From Aquibium microcysteis (GTDB lineage: Bacteria; Pseudomonadota; Alphaproteobacteria; Rhizobiales; Rhizobiaceae), in contig NZ_CP061080.1 of assembly GCF_014495845.1 (NCBI RefSeq), positions 3,399,001 through 3,463,000 on the forward strand: DNA of 64,000 nucleotides, in the 5' to 3' direction. The notes under the pieces were generated by a model. It made no database searches, had not been told where the DNA came from, and saw nothing but the letters and a program-made list of their open reading frames with translations. Positions 20,899 through 29,753 of the stretch are shown here, one piece after another; within the stretch, counting starts at the first letter, position 1; every line of letters starts with the position of its first letter. A program made the position numbers and the translations under genes.

Positions 20899-21915
20899 AT
20901 GAATCGCCATACCATAGCGGCTCTCGCCGCGTCCGTTTCCATGACCGCATTCGCCGCGCAGGCGGCGGAAGTCGAACTGCGCCTGTCCCACTGGGTGCCC
21001 GCCACCCATCCGGCCCAGACCATGGGCATGGAGCCGTGGGCCGAATCGATCAAGCAGGCCTCCAACGGCCGGATCGAGATCACCCTCTTTCCCGCCCAGC
21101 AGCTCGGCGCGGCGCCCGACCACTACGACATGGCACGCGACGGCATCGTCGACATCGCCTACGTCAACCCTGGCTACCAGGCCGGCCGCTTCCCGATCTA
21201 CAGCCTCGCCGAGATCCCGTTCCAGGCGACCAATGCCAAGGAAGGCGCCAAGGCGCTGCACGAATGGTACGACCCGATCGCCGAAACCGAAATGAAGGAC
21301 GTCTACTTCTGCCTGATCAACCCGCATGATCCGGGCACGATGCACTCCAAGACGCCGATCAGGGTTCCGGCCGACGTGAAGGGAAAGAACATCCGCCCGG
21401 CCCATGCCACCATGGCCCGCTTCGTCAGCCAGCTCGGCGGCGCGAGCGTCCAGGTGCCGGCGCCGGAGGCCCGCGAGGCCATCGCCAAGGGCACGGCGGA
21501 CGCCATGACCTTCCCCTGGAACTCGATCTACATCTTCGGCATCGATTCGGAGGTGAAGTACCACCTCGACATGCCCTTCTACCTGTCCTCCCAGATGCTG
21601 CTCATCAACAAGGACACCTACAACGGCCTCGCGCCGGAGGATAAGAAGGTCATCGACGATCACTGCACGCCGGAATGGTCGCAGAAGTTCTCGACCGGCT
21701 GGGCCGACAACGAGGCCTCCGGCCGCCAGAAGATGATCGATTCGGGCGTCCACGAACTCTACAAGCCGACCGATGCCGAAGTGCAGCTGTGGCGCGACGC
21801 CGCCGCACCGCTGATCGATTCCTGGAAGGCCGACGTCACGAAGGCCGGCGGCGATCCGGAGAAGATCTACGCCGATTTCGTCGCCGCGCTCGAGCGCAAC
21901 AACTCGCGCTACTGA
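20899..21915 (+). CDS. dctP: TRAP transporter substrate-binding protein DctP
   Basis: A 338-aa periplasmic binding protein for a tripartite ATP-independent transporter. The start at 20899 has AAAGGGAGGA upstream and gives a signal peptide cleaved near AAQAAE (about 23). The mature part has DctP-family features (LRLSHWVPATHP, and FPAQQLGA near 65). Arg140, in the NIRPAH segment, lies where family members bind the substrate carboxylate. With the membrane genes downstream it should import an organic acid, by context a hydroxycinnamate. It is the first gene of a five-gene + strand unit. Confidence 0.93.
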   Translation: MNRHTIAALAASVSMTAFAAQAAEVELRLSHWVPATHPAQTMGMEPWAESIKQASNGRIEITLFPAQQLGAAPDHYDMARDGIVDIAYVNPGYQAGRFPIYSLAEIPFQATNAKEGAKALHEWYDPIAETEMKDVYFCLINPHDPGTMHSKTPIRVPADVKGKNIRPAHATMARFVSQLGGASVQVPAPEAREAIAKGTADAMTFPWNSIYIFGIDSEVKYHLDMPFYLSSQMLLINKDTYNGLAPEDKKVIDDHCTPEWSQKFSTGWADNEASGRQKMIDSGVHELYKPTDAEVQLWRDAAAPLIDSWKADVTKAGGDPEKIYADFVAALERNNSRY

Positions 21916-21975
21916 TCGGGACTGCGGGAGCCGGCCGAGGGGCCGGCTCCTGTCCATTGGGGACGGCTGACACGC

Positions 21976-22521
21976 ATGGATGCTCTCATCAGGGCTCTCG
22001 AACGATTCTCGCTGGCGACCGAACGCATCGCCGCGCTGTTTCTCGCCGCGATCACGCTGCTGGTGGTGGCTTCCGCCATCGGTCGCTACGGCTTCGCCTC
22101 TCCCATACCGGAAGCCTTCGACATCTCCCGCCTCATGCTCGGGGTCGCCATCATGTGGGGCTTCGCGAGCCTCGGTTTTCGCGGTTCGCACATTAAGGTC
22201 GACGTCCTCGTCGAGCTGATGCCGCCGCCGGTGCGCCGGCTCGTCGACCTCTTCGCCTGGACCGTCCTGCTCGTCTTCACCGTGCTCCTGTCCTGGAAGA
22301 TGTTCGACCGGGTCACGAGCGCCTACCGCAGCGGCGAGGCGACCTTCGACCTTCGCCTGCCTGCCTGGCCCTTCCTGGCGCTGATCTGCGCCGGCGCGAC
22401 GGTCGCGATCTTCACCGCGCTGGCGCGAATCGTCATCATCGCGGCCGGACGCGGGTCGCTCGATCAATTCGAATCGGCCGAGCAGGCCGTCAACGACGGA
22501 AAGTCCGATGTCGCAGGCTGA
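21976..22521 (+). CDS. dctQ: TRAP transporter small permease DctQ
   Basis: A 181-aa membrane protein with four hydrophobic helices (about 18-38, 52-72, 90-110, 132-152) and the DctQ-type RYGFASPIPEAFDISRLMLG region. It forms the transporter with DctP and DctM. Its 3' end overlaps dctM by 14 bases. Confidence 0.92.
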   Translation: MDALIRALERFSLATERIAALFLAAITLLVVASAIGRYGFASPIPEAFDISRLMLGVAIMWGFASLGFRGSHIKVDVLVELMPPPVRRLVDLFAWTVLLVFTVLLSWKMFDRVTSAYRSGEATFDLRLPAWPFLALICAGATVAIFTALARIVIIAAGRGSLDQFESAEQAVNDGKSDVAG

Positions 22522-23803
22522 TTTCGTCGCCGTTGCGGGTTTCGTCGTCCTGTTCGCCCTCATGGCGCTGCGCGTGCCGATCGGCGTCGCCATGGGCCTC
22601 GTCGGCGTCGGCGGTTTCGCCGCCATCACCGGCATGAAGCCGGCGCTCAACCTGCTCGCCCAGTCGCCGATCCGGGTGATCAGCGACTTCAACCTGAGCC
22701 TGATCCCCTTCTTCATCCTGATGGGCGTCTTCGCCACCAATTCCGGCATGTCGCGCGAGCTGTTCCGCGCCGGTCACGCCTGGCTCGGCTTCCTGAAGGG
22801 CGGGATGGCGCTGTCGACCATCGCCGCCTGTGGCGGCTTCGCCGCGATCTGCGGCTCGTCGGTCGCCACGGCGGCGACCATGACCAAGGTTGCCTTGCCG
22901 GAAATGCGCCGCGTCGGCTATCCGGACGGGGTCTCGAGCGGGGTCATCGCGGCCGGCGGCACGCTCGGCATCCTCATTCCGCCGTCGGTCGTCCTCGCCG
23001 TCTATGCCTTCATCACCGAACAGGACGTGGGCAAGCTCTTCATCGCCGGCATCCTGCCCGGCATTCTCGCCATCGTCATGTACATGCTCACCGTCCGGAT
23101 CGCCTACGGCCGTTCGCTCCCGCCCGGCGAGCGATTCGTATGGGGCGAAGCCATCCGATCGCTGCGCGACGTCTGGGCGGTGCTGATCCTCTTCATCGCC
23201 ATCATCGGCTCGATGTATCTCGGCATCGCCACCGCCACCGAAGCAGCCGCGGTCGGCTCCGTGCTGACCTGCCTGATCGGCGTGCTGCGCGGCCGGCTGA
23301 ACGTCGCCAGGATCATGGACAGCCTGATAGAGGCGCTGCGCACCTCCGTCGCGATCTACACGATCCTGATCGGCGCCGTGCTGTTCGGCTACTTCCTCGC
23401 CATCACCCAGACGCCGCAGAAGATCACCGCCTTCCTCGTCGCGCTCGATTTCGGCGCCTACGGCACGCTGGCGCTGATCCTCGGCTTCTTCCTCATCATG
23501 GGCTGCATCCTGGATGCGATGGCCATGATCATCCTGCTTGTGCCGATCGTCTTCCCTGTGATCCTGCATCTCGGCTTCGATCCGATCTGGTTCGGCGTCA
23601 TCATCGTCATGACGGTCGAGCTCGGGCTGATCACACCGCCCGTCGGCATGAACGTCTTCGTCATCAACACCATCGCGCGCGAGGTCAATCTGGTGACCAT
23701 CTTCAAGGGCGTCTTCCCCTTCGTGATGACCGACATCGTCCGGCTGATCCTGCTGATCGTCTTCCCGGCGATCGTGCTCTTCCTGCCCATGACCATGAAG
23801 TGA
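22508..23803 (+). CDS. dctM: TRAP transporter large permease DctM
   Basis: A 431-aa polytopic membrane protein of the DctM/IT superfamily with about 12 hydrophobic segments. Conserved family stretches include LIPFFILMGVFATNSGM, FAAICGSSVATAATM and GTLGILIPPSVVLAVYA. It is the ion-coupled translocation subunit. The DUF3237 gene begins six bases after its stop. Confidence 0.95.
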   Translation: MSQADFVAVAGFVVLFALMALRVPIGVAMGLVGVGGFAAITGMKPALNLLAQSPIRVISDFNLSLIPFFILMGVFATNSGMSRELFRAGHAWLGFLKGGMALSTIAACGGFAAICGSSVATAATMTKVALPEMRRVGYPDGVSSGVIAAGGTLGILIPPSVVLAVYAFITEQDVGKLFIAGILPGILAIVMYMLTVRIAYGRSLPPGERFVWGEAIRSLRDVWAVLILFIAIIGSMYLGIATATEAAAVGSVLTCLIGVLRGRLNVARIMDSLIEALRTSVAIYTILIGAVLFGYFLAITQTPQKITAFLVALDFGAYGTLALILGFFLIMGCILDAMAMIILLVPIVFPVILHLGFDPIWFGVIIVMTVELGLITPPVGMNVFVINTIAREVNLVTIFKGVFPFVMTDIVRLILLIVFPAIVLFLPMTMK

Positions 23804-23809
23804 CTTCGC

Positions 23810-24277
23810 ATGACCGCCCTCGCCAGACCCGAACTCGTCCACCTCTGCGACCTGACCGTCGATCTGGGAAAGCCATTGGAACTCGGCGACGCGCCGCGCG
23901 GCAAGCGGCGCATCATCCCGATCGTCGGGGGAAAGGTCGAGGGCGAGCGGCTCTCCGGCCGCATCCTGAACCTCGGTGCCGACTGGCAGACCATCATGGC
24001 GGACGCCAATGCCGAACTCGACACGCGCTACGCGATCGAGACGCATGACGGTGCGCTGATCGACATCCGCAATTTCGGCTATCGCCATGGACCGGCCGAC
24101 GTGCTGGCGGCGGTGGGGCGCGGCGAACCGGTCGACCCGGCGCTCTACTACATGCGCACGCTGCCGCGCTTCGAGACCGGCGATCCGCGCTACGGCTGGC
24201 TCAACCGTCTGATCTGCGTCGGCACTGGAGCGCGCCTGGCGGCGGCAGTCGTCATCTCGGTCTACGAGGTGAAATGA
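23810..24277 (+). CDS. DUF3237 domain-containing protein
   Basis: A 155-aa protein matching the DUF3237 family by eye: the start LVHLCDLTVDLGKPLELGDA, GGKVEGERLSGRIL, and the C-terminal DPRYGWLNRLICVGTGAR. Members are small beta-barrel proteins often encoded in aromatic or CoA-thioester catabolic clusters; their function is unknown. It overlaps the downstream MarR gene by four bases, so transporter, DUF3237 and regulator are probably one transcript. Confidence 0.85.
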   Translation: MTALARPELVHLCDLTVDLGKPLELGDAPRGKRRIIPIVGGKVEGERLSGRILNLGADWQTIMADANAELDTRYAIETHDGALIDIRNFGYRHGPADVLAAVGRGEPVDPALYYMRTLPRFETGDPRYGWLNRLICVGTGARLAAAVVISVYEVK

Positions 24278-24801
24278 CCACGCGGGAGACCAGGACCGGA
24301 CGCGCCGGCAAGGGCATCGACGCCCTCGCGAAGACGTCCGGCCGCCTCGAGGTCCCGCCGATGGCCACCATCATCGGCTACAAGCTCAGACGTGCGCAGC
24401 TCTACGTCTTCCAGGATTTCATCGAGACCTTCGCGCGCATGAAACTGCGCCCGGCGGAGTTCTCGGTCCTCGCCATCATCGCCGAGACGCCGGGGCTCAA
24501 GCAGTCCGAGATCGCCGAGATGCTGGGCGTCAAGCGGGCCAACTTCGTCGCGCTGATGGACAACCTGGAGAAGCGCGGACTGGCGGAGCGCCGCAAGGCG
24601 CAGACCGACCGCCGTTCCCATTCCGTCCACCTCACCGACGAAGGCGCCCGCTTCGTGCGCAGGATGACGGCCATGTGGGCAGAACACGAAAACCGCCTGA
24701 TCGAGCGCCTCGGCGGCGCCGCCGAACGCGACCGCCTGATCGAACTGCTCGACCGGCTTCTCAGCCCGCCGACGGGCGAGGCGCCGCTTCCGGAGACCTG
24801 A
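24274..24801 (+). CDS. MarR family transcriptional regulator
   Basis: A 175-aa MarR protein. The winged helix spans about 60-125 (KLRPAEFSVLAIIAETPG, QSEIAEMLGVKRANFVALMD) with the wing DRRSHSVHLTDEG. MarR regulators of hydroxycinnamate loci (for example CouR, FerR) bind CoA thioesters and release the operator. By position this one should act on the two GTTA-N7-TAAC sites that flank the locus. An N-terminal extension of about 25 basic residues precedes the domain. It is translationally coupled to the DUF3237 gene. Confidence 0.9.
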   Translation: MTTRETRTGRAGKGIDALAKTSGRLEVPPMATIIGYKLRRAQLYVFQDFIETFARMKLRPAEFSVLAIIAETPGLKQSEIAEMLGVKRANFVALMDNLEKRGLAERRKAQTDRRSHSVHLTDEGARFVRRMTAMWAEHENRLIERLGGAAERDRLIELLDRLLSPPTGEAPLPET

Positions 24802-25008
24802 CGCACGGCAGCCGTCGCCCGCCACGTCGCGGCAACCGCCCCCGACCCGCACCTCGTGATCTACCGTGACGGCGGCCACATGCTCGTCGGCCATGATGCG
24901 GATGTCTGGTCGGCGATCAGGGCATTCCTGACGGTCCCCCACGGGATCGACGAGGCTATGCGCCCCGCAGTGCCGCAGCCACCGCGTCCGGAATCGCGAA
25001 CCCCTTGA
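24802..25008 (+). pseudogene. Remnant of an alpha/beta-hydrolase C-terminus
   Basis: Directly after the marR stop and in the same frame, the + strand encodes a fragment beginning VARHVAATAPDPH and continuing GGHMLVGHDADVWSAIRAFL. This is the typical end of an alpha/beta hydrolase, with the catalytic His in GGHML. It has no start codon or N-terminal part and runs on to a TGA at 25006-25008, opposite the 3' end of the thioesterase gene. It is best read as a decayed or deletion-truncated hydrolase gene. Confidence 0.5.
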
Positions 25009-25378
25009 TGCGGTCCGGGTTGTCCGGATCCCGGCCAGCCCAGACGCGCGTCTCGTGCGCCTCGATCGCCAGCGCTTCGCCCTTCAGCACCCGATGCCTG
25101 ACGTCGAAGCTGGAGCGCCGGACATCTCCAGCGGTCGTCTCGATCGTGATCACGTCGCCGTAGCGGGACGGCAGGATGAACTTGGCACCCGTATCGACCA
25201 TCGGCGTGCCGACGATGCCGTAGGCCTTCGTCCAGGCGATCTTCTTCATGCCCGTCGCCTTCTCCAGGAGATAGGCGGTCGAGGCGTCGAACAGGGCGAA
25301 ATAGCGCGGGTAGAAGACGATGCCCGCGGCGTCGCAGTCGCCCCACTCGATCTCGACGTCGCGACGGTTGACCAGCAT
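24956..25378 (-). CDS. Acyl-CoA thioesterase, 4-hydroxybenzoyl-CoA type
   Basis: A 140-aa hot-dog-fold thioesterase. The active-site motif WGDCDAAGIVFYPRYF holds the Asp used in 4-hydroxybenzoyl-CoA thioesterases of the Pseudomonas type. In this locus it would release an aromatic acid from its CoA ester after side-chain shortening, or clear excess thioester. It is the downstream gene of a two-gene unit with feruloyl-CoA synthase, with 36 bases between them. Confidence 0.85.
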   Translation of the reverse strand: MLVNRRDVEIEWGDCDAAGIVFYPRYFALFDASTAYLLEKATGMKKIAWTKAYGIVGTPMVDTGAKFILPSRYGDVITIETTAGDVRRSSFDVRHRVLKGEALAIEAHETRVWAGRDPDNPDRIKGFAIPDAVAAALRGA

Positions 25379-25414
25379 GGCGGCTTCCTTCCCCTTCGCG
25401 ATGCGGACCCGCTC

Positions 25415-27277
25415 TCAGCCCTTGCGGTTCGCCACCAGCACGTGAAGCGGCGCCGGGTCCGTGTACAGATCCTCGACCAGCTTCGCCCGCGTCTGCATGA
25501 CGGCACGCTGGTTGATCGAGCCCTTGTCGGTGATCTCGTGTGCATCGATGGAGGGGGGCCTGTCGAGGATGATCACCCTGGCCACGAGATTGGAGCTGCC
25601 GGTCGACTTGCGGGCGAGCGCGTCCAGCCTGTCCTGGAAATGCAGACGCACCGCCGGATGATGCGCCAGGTGCTTCTCGTCGGCGACGGGCACCTCGGGC
25701 GCGAGCCGCAGCGTCGCGTCGACGTCCAGGAACAGCAGCGCGCCGATATGGTTTCGGTCGAGCCCGGTCAGCACCACGTCGCGCACATAGGGCGCGAAGG
25801 CCGACACGATGGACCCGCGCACGCCGGCCATGTTCACCCACGTGCCCGTCGACAGCTTGAAGTCCTCGGTCACGCGGCCGTCGAACATGAAGCCTTTCGA
25901 CACGTCGGCCGGATCGACGAAGCGCAGCGCATCGCCGATCATGTAATAGCCTTCCTCGTCGAAGCACTCGGCCGTCTTGTCCGGCTGGCGCCAGTAGCCG
26001 GGGGTGATGCTCGGCCCCTTGAGCCGCACTTCGAGCTTCTCGGCATTCGGCACAAGCTTGATCTTCAGCGCCGGCGCGGGCAGGCCCACCTCGCCCGGCT
26101 GGTTCACCGGCCATGTCGTGGTGAAGGCGAAGGGTGCCGTTTCGGTGGAGCCGTAGCCGGTGACGATGAGCACCTTCTCGCCGGTCGTGGCGATGGCGTG
26201 CGTCTCGAGCGCATCCCAGACGTGCTTGGCCAGACTCGCGCCGGCATACTGCATCAGCTTGAGCTTGCTGAAGAAGCGCTCCCGCAATGCGGCATTGCGG
26301 CCGAGGTGCTCGGTCAGCATCTCGTAGCCCTTCGGCACGTTGAAATACATCGTCGGCGCGATCTCCGTGAGATTGCGGACCGTCTTGTCGATGCCGCCCG
26401 GCGTCGGCGCGCCGTCGTCGATGTAGAGCGTTCCACCGTTCGACAGCGCGATGCCGAAATTGTGGTTGCCGCCGGCGGTGTGGTTCCACGGCAGCCAGTC
26501 GACCAGCACCGGCGGTTCGTCGGCCAGGAAGGCCATCGCCGACAGGATCATCAACTGGTTGCAGGTCATCATGCGCTGCGTGTTGATGACGGCCTTCGGC
26601 ATGCCGGTGGAGCCCGACGTGAACAGGAACTTTGCCGGCTGGTCGGGATCGACCGCGGCATCCGCGGCGTCGACCGCGTCGGTCGCGACCGTGGCGGTCA
26701 TCGCCTCGAAACTGTCCGACGCAAGACCGCCGACGGGTTGGCGTGCCACCACCAGGCCGATATCGTCGTTCATCACCGACCGGAGCGCAGCCTCGAAGGG
26801 CCTGCCGTCGGCGGCGAAGACGAGGCCGGGGGTCAGCAGCGAAAAGATGTGGCGCAGCTTCGCATGGTCCTTCGAGACCAGCGAATAGGCCGGCGAAACC
26901 GGTGCGAACGGCACGCCGGCCATCATGGCGCCGAGTGCGATCAGGCCGTGCTCGACCGAGTTGCCCGACAGGATCACGACCGGGCGTTCGGCCGAGAGCT
27001 TCCTGTCGAGCAGATATTGTGCGATCGAGCGGGCTCGGGCCAGCGCCTGCGCAAAGGTGACCTTGCGCCACGCTCCATCCTCTCCGCGATCGGCGAGGAA
27101 CACACGCTCGGGAACCTCGGCCGCCCAGCGCCGCAGCCAGTCGATCATCGTGCGCGGATAGTCGCCCAGCGGCAGGACGGACTCGACATAGGTGGCGCCG
27201 GAAGGGCCATGTGTCGAAGCCACGGACTGTTCGCCCATGCGAACCGCCCGCACTCCGGATGCGGCGATGACCGGCAT
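25415..27277 (-). CDS. Feruloyl-CoA synthase (AMP-forming)
   Basis: A 620-aa ANL-superfamily ligase that activates a hydroxycinnamate (ferulate, coumarate or similar) with ATP and CoA. The P-loop-like motif FLFTSGSTGMPKAVINT is at about 203-219, and GYGSTETAPFAF is the ATP-binding aromatic motif. The length and the tail (about 510-620) differ from fatty acyl-CoA ligases and match the feruloyl-CoA synthase group. The ribosome-binding site GGAGGAGATC lies 3-12 bases before the ATG. The promoter region holds the second GTTA-N7-TAAC site. Confidence 0.87.
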   Translation of the reverse strand: MPVIAASGVRAVRMGEQSVASTHGPSGATYVESVLPLGDYPRTMIDWLRRWAAEVPERVFLADRGEDGAWRKVTFAQALARARSIAQYLLDRKLSAERPVVILSGNSVEHGLIALGAMMAGVPFAPVSPAYSLVSKDHAKLRHIFSLLTPGLVFAADGRPFEAALRSVMNDDIGLVVARQPVGGLASDSFEAMTATVATDAVDAADAAVDPDQPAKFLFTSGSTGMPKAVINTQRMMTCNQLMILSAMAFLADEPPVLVDWLPWNHTAGGNHNFGIALSNGGTLYIDDGAPTPGGIDKTVRNLTEIAPTMYFNVPKGYEMLTEHLGRNAALRERFFSKLKLMQYAGASLAKHVWDALETHAIATTGEKVLIVTGYGSTETAPFAFTTTWPVNQPGEVGLPAPALKIKLVPNAEKLEVRLKGPSITPGYWRQPDKTAECFDEEGYYMIGDALRFVDPADVSKGFMFDGRVTEDFKLSTGTWVNMAGVRGSIVSAFAPYVRDVVLTGLDRNHIGALLFLDVDATLRLAPEVPVADEKHLAHHPAVRLHFQDRLDALARKSTGSSNLVARVIILDRPPSIDAHEITDKGSINQRAVMQTRAKLVEDLYTDPAPLHVLVANRKG

Positions 27278-27301
27278 GCTGATCTCCTCCCGAGAAATAA
27301 T

Positions 27302-27316
27302 GTTATTGAGTATAAC
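27302..27316. promoter_or_regulatory. Operator-like site GTTA-N7-TAAC, copy 2
   Basis: GTTA (27302-27305), seven bases, TAAC (27313-27316), centred 32 bases upstream of the feruloyl-CoA synthase start. The arms extend to GTTAT/ATAAC, a perfect 5-bp palindrome. It matches the site at 20808-20822 in arms, spacing and part of the flank. Confidence 0.6.
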
Positions 27317-27453
27317 GATCTGGCGGAAATTTCAAGCTTCGGCGAAGACCGTTCGCGCGTGTGCTTCCGCATGGGCGCCGGCGCGCGCCCCGGCAGCCTC
27401 CTGCCCTGCCACACCGCGGCGGGATGGAAGGCCGCGCGACGTCGGAAAACGAA

Positions 27454-27473
27454 AGGGGGCCTTGCGGCCCCCT
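27454..27473 (-). terminator. Intrinsic terminator of the DUF4167 gene
   Basis: A perfect 7-bp G/C stem (27455-27461 with 27466-27472), extended by one A-T pair, closes a 4-nt loop. On the - strand it is followed by TTTCGTTTT, as expected for an intrinsic terminator about 70 bases past the DUF4167 stop. The + strand side also has CTCTTT, so it may work in both directions. Confidence 0.75.
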
Positions 27474-27542
27474 CTTTGTGCCGGCGCCTTGCCCGGCCAT
27501 GTCCACGCGCTTCCGAAACGAGCGAAGCGCGCGTCGCGCGGT

Positions 27543-28565
27543 CTATTGCGCGGCGACCGTCTCGTCGGCCGTTCCCTCGGCTTCCTGCTCGCCTTCGTCG
27601 CGGCCCCGCGGCCGGCGCGGCCGGCGCGGCCGGCGCGGCGCGGCGTCGTCAGCCGCTGCGGCAGGCGTTTCCGCCGCTGCGGGCGCCGCTACGGCCTCGG
27701 CGGCCGCCGGTTCCGGAGCGGCCGTCGGAGCGGCTGCAGCCACCTCGTCTCCGCCCTTGGCACGGGGCGGACGACCGCGGCGGCGGCCGGCAGTCTTCTG
27801 GCCGGCCATGGCTTCCTGTTCGAGCGCGACCTCGGCCGGCATGCCCTCGATCACCGGCTGCGGGCCACTGCCGTCATTCGCGCGCACGTCGCCGGCCGTC
27901 TCCCGTGCCACCACGGGCTGGGGCTGCTGGTCGCGGCGATGGTCGCGCGGCTGATTCTCGCCGTCGCGCCGGCCGTCCTCGCGGCGCCCGTCGTCCCGGC
28001 GGTTCGCCTCGTCGCGGTCGCGGCGGCCGTCTTCCCGCCGGTTGTCCCGCTGCCGCCCGTCCTGCTGGCGGCCCTCGCGGTTGTCGCCCTGCCGGCCGTC
28101 ATTCTGGCGAGAATCGCTGTGTCGGCCATCCTGCTGGCGGCCTTCGCGATTCTCGGTCTGGCGGCCGTCGTTCTGCCGGGCTTCCGGCTGGCGCGCGTCC
28201 TGCGGCTGCCCGAAGGGCTGCTCGCCCGCCTCGTCGCCGTCCTCATCGTCGAAGTCGTCGCGCTGGTCGCGCAGCACGGGAGCGGGCATCTGGCCCTGCG
28301 CCGCCATGATGATGCGGTTGTAATGCTCGGCGTGCTGCAGGTAGTTCTCCGCCATGACCCTGTCGCCCGAGCTCTGGGCGTCGCGGGCGAGAGCGGCATA
28401 TTTTTCCGCGATTTGCTGGGCGGAGCCCCTGATCTTGACGTCCGGCCCGTTGCTTTCGTAGCTGCGGGTAAGTGGATTGGGGCCCTTGCGGTTGGGGTTG
28501 TTGTTATTGTTGTTGTTATTGTTGTTCCTGCCGCGCATGCGCCGGTTCTGCTGTTGTGGCCTCAT
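27543..28565 (-). CDS. DUF4167 domain-containing protein
   Basis: A 340-aa protein. The N-terminal DUF4167 domain (about 20-95) includes NPLTRSYESNGPDVKIRG and IAEKYAALARDAQSSGDRVM, followed by LQHAEHYNRII. Before it is a run of ten Asn residues encoded by AAC/AAT triplets. After residue 110 the protein is a long disordered tail of Arg/Gln/Asp repeats (units such as DGRQGDNREGRQQDGR), then Ala/Pro and an Arg-rich stretch (PRRPRRPRRPRGR). The family is confined to alphaproteobacteria and its role is unknown; the tail composition suggests nucleic-acid binding. The repeats make its length likely to vary between strains. Confidence 0.9.
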   Translation of the reverse strand: MRPQQQNRRMRGRNNNNNNNNNNPNRKGPNPLTRSYESNGPDVKIRGSAQQIAEKYAALARDAQSSGDRVMAENYLQHAEHYNRIIMAAQGQMPAPVLRDQRDDFDDEDGDEAGEQPFGQPQDARQPEARQNDGRQTENREGRQQDGRHSDSRQNDGRQGDNREGRQQDGRQRDNRREDGRRDRDEANRRDDGRREDGRRDGENQPRDHRRDQQPQPVVARETAGDVRANDGSGPQPVIEGMPAEVALEQEAMAGQKTAGRRRGRPPRAKGGDEVAAAAPTAAPEPAAAEAVAAPAAAETPAAAADDAAPRRPRRPRRPRGRDEGEQEAEGTADETVAAQ

Positions 28566-28874
28566 CCGATACTCTTCGATTCAATCATGTTGAAATAAGC
28601 GGGCGCCACAGCCGACAACGGCTTCCGAAGCGCCTTCCGATTACGAGCACCGCGGCATGCCTCGGCCGCCGGCCCAGCCATCACGTTCCTGGTTTCTCAC
28701 CATGGGCCGGAGGAACCCCATACGAAGCATGTGCGCGGGTCACGCGGCCGGCAGCTTGTTTCCTGGAGGAACCGAACCGATCAGCACTGCCTGCTTCGTC
28801 TCATCCGGTGGCCGGAAACTATCCGGTATCGCAACGTATGCCAAGCACTTTTTCGCAAGGCACAATCCTGAGGA
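28566..28874. other. Intergenic region between the DUF4167 gene and prmC
   Basis: 309 bases without a convincing gene on either strand. The right part follows the prmC stop; the left part must hold the promoter and leader of the DUF4167 gene on the - strand. No strong hairpin, repeat or promoter pair was recognised. Confidence 0.5.
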
Positions 28875-29753
28875 TCAAAGGCGGAAGACCAACGCCCGAT
28901 CGCGACCGCCCATATCCTTGGCCGCATCGATCCGGACCAGTCCGGCCGCTTGGAACACCTGTGTGACCCCGTCCTTCTGGCTGGCTCCGATCTCCAGCCC
29001 GACGATGCCGCCGGGCTCGAGGTGAGGTGTCACTCCCGCCGCGATCACCCGGTAGGCTTCCAGCCCGTCGGCTCCGCCGAGCAGCGCCCGCGGCGGATCG
29101 TGATCCTTCACCTCGGGCGCGAGAGCGGCGTACTCGCTCGCCGTTATGTAGGGAGGGTTCGAGACGATTGCATCATAGCGGCCGGAAATATCGCCGAACC
29201 AGTCCGACAGCACGGTCTCGAATCGCTCCGACAACCCGTTTTCGTCGGCATTGCGCCGGGCGGCGGCGAGCGCGCCGGGAGCGATGTCGCTGGCGACCGC
29301 ACGAGCCTGCGGGATCTGCGACAGCAGCGCCAGCGCGATGGCCCCGGTCCCCGTGCCGAGGTCGAGGATCCGGCAATGTCCGCGCTCGGCCGCGACCGCG
29401 CGCAGACGCGGCAGCACGAGGTCGACCAGCGTTTCGGTGTCGGGTCTCGGCTCCAGCGTGTCCGGCGACAGGTGGAGCGTCAGCCCGTAGAAGCCGCGCT
29501 GACCGATGATCCGGTGGACCGGTTCGCCGGCCAGCCGCCGCGCGACGGCCGCTTCCGCGGCCTGCACCGCGTCCGACCGGACCGGGCGCCCGGGATCGCG
29601 GATCGCATCCATGCGGTCGGTCGACGTGGAATGCTCGACGAGCAGCCGCGCGTCGAGCGCCGGGTTCTCGACGCCGGCTGCGGCAAGCCTTCCGCGCAGT
29701 CGCCGCAGAAGGGCGTCGAGCGGCTCGCCCGGCCCGGCCGGCGTCTCAGCCAT
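28875..29753 (-). CDS. prmC: Release factor glutamine methyltransferase PrmC
   Basis: A 292-aa SAM-dependent methyltransferase that methylates the Gln of the GGQ motif in release factors RF1 and RF2. The SAM site is [16 protein letters not shown] (about 120-135) and the catalytic motif is [12 protein letters not shown] (about 188-199). The N-terminal helical domain recognises the release factor. Its start overlaps the end of prfA by 8 bases, so substrate and modifying enzyme are co-expressed. Confidence 0.96.
   Translation of the reverse strand: MAETPAGPGEPLDALLRRLRGRLAAAGVENPALDARLLVEHSTSTDRMDAIRDPGRPVRSDAVQAAEAAVARRLAGEPVHRIIGQRGFYGLTLHLSPDTLEPRPDTETLVDLVLPRLRAVAAERGHCRILDLGTGTGAIALALLSQIPQARAVASDIAPGALAAARRNADENGLSERFETVLSDWFGDISGRYDAIVSNPPYITASEYAALAPEVKDHDPPRALLGGADGLEAYRVIAAGVTPHLEPGGIVGLEIGASQKDGVTQVFQAAGLVRIDAAKDMGGRDRALVFRL

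Noticed and set aside
20023..21915. 630-codon frame including dctP
   Set aside because: The first 292 codons are antisense to the crotonase gene and the intergenic region. The signal peptide and ribosome-binding site fix the start at 20899.
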